A stretch of 64,000 bases of DNA from the NCBI RefSeq assembly GCF_038396675.1, contig NC_088922.1:15097501-15161500 (forward strand), written 5' to 3'. Position numbers and translations under genes: made by a program. The notes beneath the pieces were generated by a model. The model was not told the DNA's origin. It ran no database searches and was given only the letters and a program-made list of their open reading frames with translations. Source of the DNA: Hydra vulgaris (taxonomy: Eukaryota > Cnidaria > Hydrozoa > Anthoathecata > Hydridae). The first letter of the stretch is position 1. Every line of letters begins with the position of its first letter. This document shows positions 58,790 to 64,000 of the stretch, in pieces.

Positions 58790-61700
58790 TTATGTTATCA
58801 CCATATCACCACTTATTATGTCTACAGAAAGTTGGTATTTGCTCACATCATACTCAACACCATCATCATCTTCATTCTCTTTTGGTTTCCAATAAGAAAC
58901 TATATATACATCACTTTTTTTCTTTTTAATGACAACAATTCTGCCGTAATATACATCCTCGGTGTTAGTGGCATTATCGAACCACATGTGGCAAATACTT
59001 CTTCCAATAGAAGCTCCAATAAGAATTGCTTCAATATCTGAGGCCTCATTATTTTCTAGGTCAGGAAACATTTCTTTTACCTGATCAGGCATGCAATTTT
59101 TTAATATTTTTTCTACATTTCTGCGTTTTTTGTTTTCTTTTTTCTGTATTTTATCTGCTATTCGTTTTATCAATTCTAACTTCAGGTCATTATAACATTG
59201 CATATTTGTAAACCGCTTTTTTCTGGCATTAGAGATAGCCCATAATATCAACTTGTTTTGAATATCATTTGGCTTTTTGCATAGCAGTGCAGTTGTTTTA
59301 TTTTTGCAAGCACGAAGTTTTAAAGAAAGAAAACAAAGAGCGGCATTTGGAGCTTTGTGCTTTGCAGCGCTAAATATACCCATAAGTTCTTCTGAATCAA
59401 TGTTGTGAAACCTAGCTGACTTAGTCTGGTCTTTAAGGTGATCATTAGAACTCATTTCAAATTGCCGCTTGTACTGCCTGTCAATGACGCTAATAACTGC
59501 ATTAAGGCAGTCAGCTAATGCTTTACTCATTTCATCAGTTACTGGGCAAAAGCTGATTATTGAATCAAAAACTACATCTTCAATATCATTACCAAAGAAA
59601 TCAGTTTTTCGTTTAAGTAGAGATAAAGGATTCTTGCTGCTCTCAATATGTAGTCAAGTCCCGTACCTGGTGCAATATAAAATTTTGTCATCCAAGGACC
59701 AGAAAGTAGTTTTCCAATTAAAGCTAAAACACACAACTCACGGATACCTAAGGTGAAAAAGTGAATTAGCAACAAAGAATAATCTTTGTTTATAATAATC
59801 TTTACTCCCCGATAATCTTGCAAGTATCATTACTATTTCTAATTTGTATTTGTAACTATATTTGTAATTAATTCTATAGCCTATAATACTGTGTAGCACT
59901 TTATCAAATGAACTGAACAGGTATAAAAAAGAAAAAAAATACCTGTTTCAGATGTAAAGTCTTGAAATAAACTATTTCGCAGACCTCCGCATAACGCCAA
60001 GCTAGAACACAGAAATATCTTCAGTATGGCATAATGATGGATTAAAATACCACATGTTTGAAAAAGCATATGTAGTCTGTTGCCTCTATTGCGTGGTAGC
60101 AATCCTCTGGGCAACTCGTGTTGGTCCAAAAAAGTTACAAAACCTTTTGGATCACCTATGAATATCATAAAGAAGCTCATTTTGGCAATTGCAAGAAGAG
60201 TGTGAAATAAAAACATGCACTAATCATAATATTTCATTTTAACTCAAAATTTTATTCAGAAAACTAAATATATTTAAGTAAAAGAATGATTTAGATTAGT
60301 TAAAGTACCTTTTGCATCCTTGTAGCGAAGTTTGTTCAGCTGTACAACAATGTTTGCTGCAATGCAGTCTCTTCCAAAAAGTTTTCCTTTTGAAGTCTCT
60401 AATGCTTTAAGTGAAGACTTACAAGAGCTGGTCATTGTGTCTAAAGGGTGAAGGTGACAGTTTAGTTCATTTAATGATTTCTGCCAAACAAGGTTTAACT
60501 TTGCGATTGTTGCATGGTTTGTTGCAACTCTATCACTCATTGTATTTGTTATGTTCCCAATAATAGTGCTTCTTACATCAGTATATTTGAGTTGATAGAA
60601 ATCACTATATAACTTAGCAAGATTATAAATAGACTTTGTAATATGACTCTGATAGTCATAAGCTGTACCTCCAGGAAGTTGATCAATAGCTACAACCATA
60701 CATACTGATTCGGTTGTCAAGTGCACAGCATTTATATGAACACCCTCCTGGGTTATTGCATCAAAACCAAGTGTCAGATCTTTTGTTGTAAATGCTATCT
60801 CAGCAGCCTGTAAGTCTGAAAGCACACGAAGCTCACGCATCATTTGTTCTACAGTTGTACGATGTGGAATTTGACTAAATCGATAGCCAGTATGTTCCCC
60901 AATTTTACGGAGCAGAGATGGCACACTTTGTGAAGGAGCTTGGCACACTTTGTGTAGGAACTTGGCACACAAGCATGTCATATGTAAGTCTCCTAATATC
61001 TGCTGAGTAGCATTTTTCATTTTTAGTGTTACTTGCTTAACTTCCTCCAACTCTTCCTGTAAATTCTGAATTTCATTTTGCAGTACAAGAATTGCAGAAT
61101 TTTTTTCAGCAAGTTGTTAGCTTAACATTGCCTTTTGATAAGAAAACTTTCTTTGCGTGGATGTCAACTGTTGTTTCAAACAAAAAATTTGATTTTGAAG
61201 TTTTTTCAACTATAAATTTAAAAACTTTTCTTTTAATTTTTTTCTAAGTTGAGAAATTAACTTTTCCTTACGAGTAATAACTTAATTTAGATATTTAAAT
61301 CTGTATGCTCCAGCCTTTGCCATATCTTTTAAACCTATAATATCCTCTTTATGCTTTCTCTTCTTAATTGCCATTTCGTTTGCCAAAATGGTTAATCTCT
61401 TTCTCATAACCTTTTTTCAGGGACTCAACTGGTCAGCTCTCAAACTGGATAGTGGTTCATGAGAAGAGGTTTTTAAAGTAGGACGAGATAAAGGAGATAA
61501 GTGATCACTACTTGATACAGATGAAACACTGATTTGTTGAGAAGAAAATGAAGAACATGTAGGAAAGTCAATTGAGGTTGCTATTGATTGCGATGTTTGT
61601 GCCACAGCAGATGATGTTATTTGGTATGCAAAGAGCATGTTGCAGATGTCAACAAATGGTTTCGAATTTCGTGAAAAATGGTTTACAAAGACTTTTGATG

Positions 61701-61920
61701 TTTTAATTAGTTGCTGAATCTGACTTATACAAATTTTGATGTTAAAATACTTACCAATTAGTTCTACAGTTACTTTATATGAACCGTTGTTAGTTGCAAA
61801 TATATGCAGTACATGTCCATTTCTACAGCTAATATTTAAATGAGCTGGAATTGGAAAATTACAAGCTAAATAAGTTTTAGCTTTACCATAAAATAGATTT
61901 GTTTTCTTCTGAGGTCCCAT
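58790..61920 (-). pseudogene. Multi-exon DDE transposase gene, decayed
   Basis: From 61,920: N-terminal block MGPQKKTNLFYGKAKTYLAC...; a Ser-rich linker; a coiled coil (61,400-61,060) with in-frame stops and a frameshift; catalytic block 61,050-60,307 with DLTLGFDAITQEGVHINAVH (first Asp), DQLPGGTAYDYQSHI, NITNTMSDRVATNHATIAKL (second Asp), LNCHLHPLDTM and LNKLRYKDAK. An intron (about 60,306-60,163) leads to GDPKGFVTFLDQHELPRGLL, RGNRLHMLFQTCGILIHHY, CGGLRNSLFQDFTSETG. A second intron (59,941-59,749) leads to IRELCVLALIGKLLSGPWMT, then a frameshift near 59,645 to TDFFGNDIEDVV and the 59,530-58,790 C-terminal block. The catalytic text matches an abundant uncharacterised transposon family of cnidarians and fish (from memory). 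Terminal repeats not found. Confidence 0.7.
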
Positions 61921-64000
61921 GATGCACTAAATTAAATTCAACAATCATAATACTACTATTTAATTGGGTCAGCTATTAATCATAATTAAATAATTTAAAA
62001 AATTACCATTAAACTATAAAAAAAAAATTTAAATATATGTATAATTTTTATATATCATATATAGCTTAAAGTTGCTATATGGTAAATTATGGGTATGGAA
62101 AAAGCTGAGAAAATGCTGTTTTATGTTTTTAATGAATTTTACGCAGAATCATCATAAAATAGTGTTATATAATTTTAATTTTAACATTTTAAATTTTATT
62201 TTGCAGGATTTTGCCTTTAAACTAATTTTGGTGTGTGAAAAGAGTTAGCCATCAAAAAAAAAAAAATTAATATATAACCACCTTAATTATACTTGTTAGT
62301 TTTTGTGTACATCATTTAACAATTTAAAAAAAAGAAAACCCAAATATCCTTAGTAGTAAAAGGCTATTAAAAAAAGTTTGTATAACAGTTCTTATAAAAT
62401 ATATCATTATAATGAATAAAAAATCAAAAATACTGAATTCTCCACTGTCAAAAACCGCCCCTCCCCCTAACACTATGTAACGGAAGTGGAAATACATACC
62501 TCCACTGCGCGGAACGATAGGGTATGTGGTCATGAATATTTTTTGATGAAACTTGGCAGGCACATAGAAAATAGATCTATACAGTTGCCTGAAAAATATT
62601 AAATGTGTACCAACATGCCTTCAATATTAATGCACCTCCGGAACAGAAACAAAATTTTAAAACCGAATGAAAATCACTGGTAACTGTAAAAAAAACAACA
62701 GAATTTATAACAAAAAGTAACAGTAACAATAGCAGAAACAGTTTTATAAAGTGTAAGTGTGTTTTATAACAGTAACAGTAACACTAAAAGAGGTGGAAAT
62801 GGTACCTCCACTGGGTCAAAAATACGGTATGTGGTCATAAATATTTTTTAATAAAATTTGGCAGGCACATTGAAAATAGATCTATACAGTTGACTGGAAA
62901 ATTTCAAATATGTACCAACATGCTTTCGATATCTATGCAGTGCCAGAACAGGAACGAAATTTTAAATACCAATAAAAAAACTGAAAAATTTATTACACGT
63001 AAAAAAAAAAACCATAATTTATTCAAGATAAAACATTCTACTTTTTTAATAAAGTCTAAGCTGATATAAAATTCTTAAAAAAAAGACAAATAAATACATC
63101 ATTACCACACCGACTTCGAGCACGCTGTGAAAAAAAAGATCACAGTTTTTGACTTTGAAATCGGTGCCGTAAAAAGCCAGATACGCACGTACCTACTTAT
63201 ACTAATACAAAGTAATTAGTATAGAGATGTGATCGTATCAGTTTTACCATTTTTAGACAAGTCTGCAGCCTTGAACTTGGGCATTGAAAATATCTCGCCA
63301 TAGGTACACAAACTTCCCCTAGACCTTATTGGTCCTCGTGCCTTAACAAAACTTGGAGGAAAAAAATTATTGCAATTAATGATCATTGAAGTAAATATAT
63401 TGAAAAATTAACAATTTATGTAGTTACTTTATGTTATAGATTTTTGGTACTCTTCAAAAAACTCTAAAATTTTAGATTATTTGATAAAGTCTGCTTATTT
63501 TCCTCAAAACCAATCAACGAGAAAAAGGTTTAGTGCTTAAACTGGTATTAGTAAATCTTTAAAAAAAACTGTTTTTTGATTATAGTATCATTGTAAAAAA
63601 GGGCTGTTGAAGTTCAAATTTTTCTAAAGCTTTCTTTAAAGTTTGTCAATACAGTCTAAAGACAAGGCCTTGGAAATTTTAAGAGACTCCTCTGGCTGGC
63701 TTAATGACACCTTGATTGATATAGCACAAAGTTTGTTTTTATGTCAGTTTTTTAAAATAATTAGGTTTCCAAGTTTAAAATATCTGGGTTTTTTGCATTT
63801 TTAGTTGTTTTGTTTTAGGTGGTTTTTAGAAAGCATAGAGCTGCGCATGAAAATGATTGTGATCTTTTCTTAAAAAGAAATGCAATAGTTTTCTGTAGCG
63901 GTATCAACTTAAGTTTAATTATATAAAAAGATAATGACATGAGGTAATATTACCTGAAATGTATTAAGAATGGTAAATTAGAGATGTTTCTTTTTGTTAC
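61921..64000. other. Non-coding DNA with a dispersed duplicate
   Basis: 62,490-62,690 and 62,800-62,990 are two copies, offset about 310 bp, of ACCTCCACTG...ATTTTTTxATxAAAxTTGGCAGGCACATxGAAAATAG...CCAACATGC. They may be the outer part of the transposon whose gene ends at 61,920. From 63,000 to the window end no gene or repeat is recognised. Confidence 0.6.

Overview
This is an AT-rich animal nuclear window, most like a Hydra-type hydrozoan. Reasons: many (TA)n tracts, short phase-matched GT-AG exons in long introns, APE-type LINEs, mariner/Tc1, hAT and other DNA transposons, and tRNA-derived SINEs. There are no bacterial operons and no CRISPR. The species call is inference from these features.

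Region 1 (about 1-24,150, + strand) is one host gene. Thirteen exons join in perfect phase from 1023 to 23,633, giving about 3,056 codons; the 5' end lies outside the window. The protein has a huge low-complexity Ser/Asp/Glu/Lys-rich part, a Cys/His cluster, two RKKR sites, one von Willebrand A domain split over three exons with most metal-site residues replaced, and a CxxC...CxxC segment. Its introns hold a complete mariner with two nonsense codons (3033-4337), an unknown DNA transposon (15,601-18,438), two SINEs, and TA-flanked pieces that carry hammerhead-ribozyme-like motifs.

Region 2 (about 24,150-29,500) is a transposon graveyard: two MITE-like repeats, hAT and Tc1/IS630-like remnants, minisatellites.

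Region 3 (about 29,545-45,395) is a four-level nest. A CR1/jockey-like LINE (LINE-1 here) has its ORF2 split by an 11.2-kb terminal-inverted-repeat element (30,599-41,807, TAAT target duplication). That element carries a decayed minus-strand DDE gene and a second LINE (LINE-2, about 34,255-41,715). LINE-2's ORF1 is split by a 2,967-bp element (35,036-38,002) with the 5-bp target duplication CAATG. This innermost element is the main discovery. It encodes an intact, one-intron, 615-aa RAG1-core-like recombinase. Its ends read CACAGTG-23 bp-GACAAAACC and CACAGTG-12 bp-GACAAAACC, the architecture of a 23/12 pair of V(D)J recombination signals, with no RAG2-like gene present.

Region 4 (about 45,400-64,000) holds more mobile and repeat DNA: a LINE endonuclease remnant, a Tc1-like DD34E remnant, a MITE with six copies of a CCTATGATGGCATA motif, an 85-87 bp satellite, a foldback element, a SINE, two hAT pieces (one a deletion derivative with both ends), and a decayed multi-exon DDE transposon gene (58,790-61,920, minus). 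No host gene is supported after 24,150.
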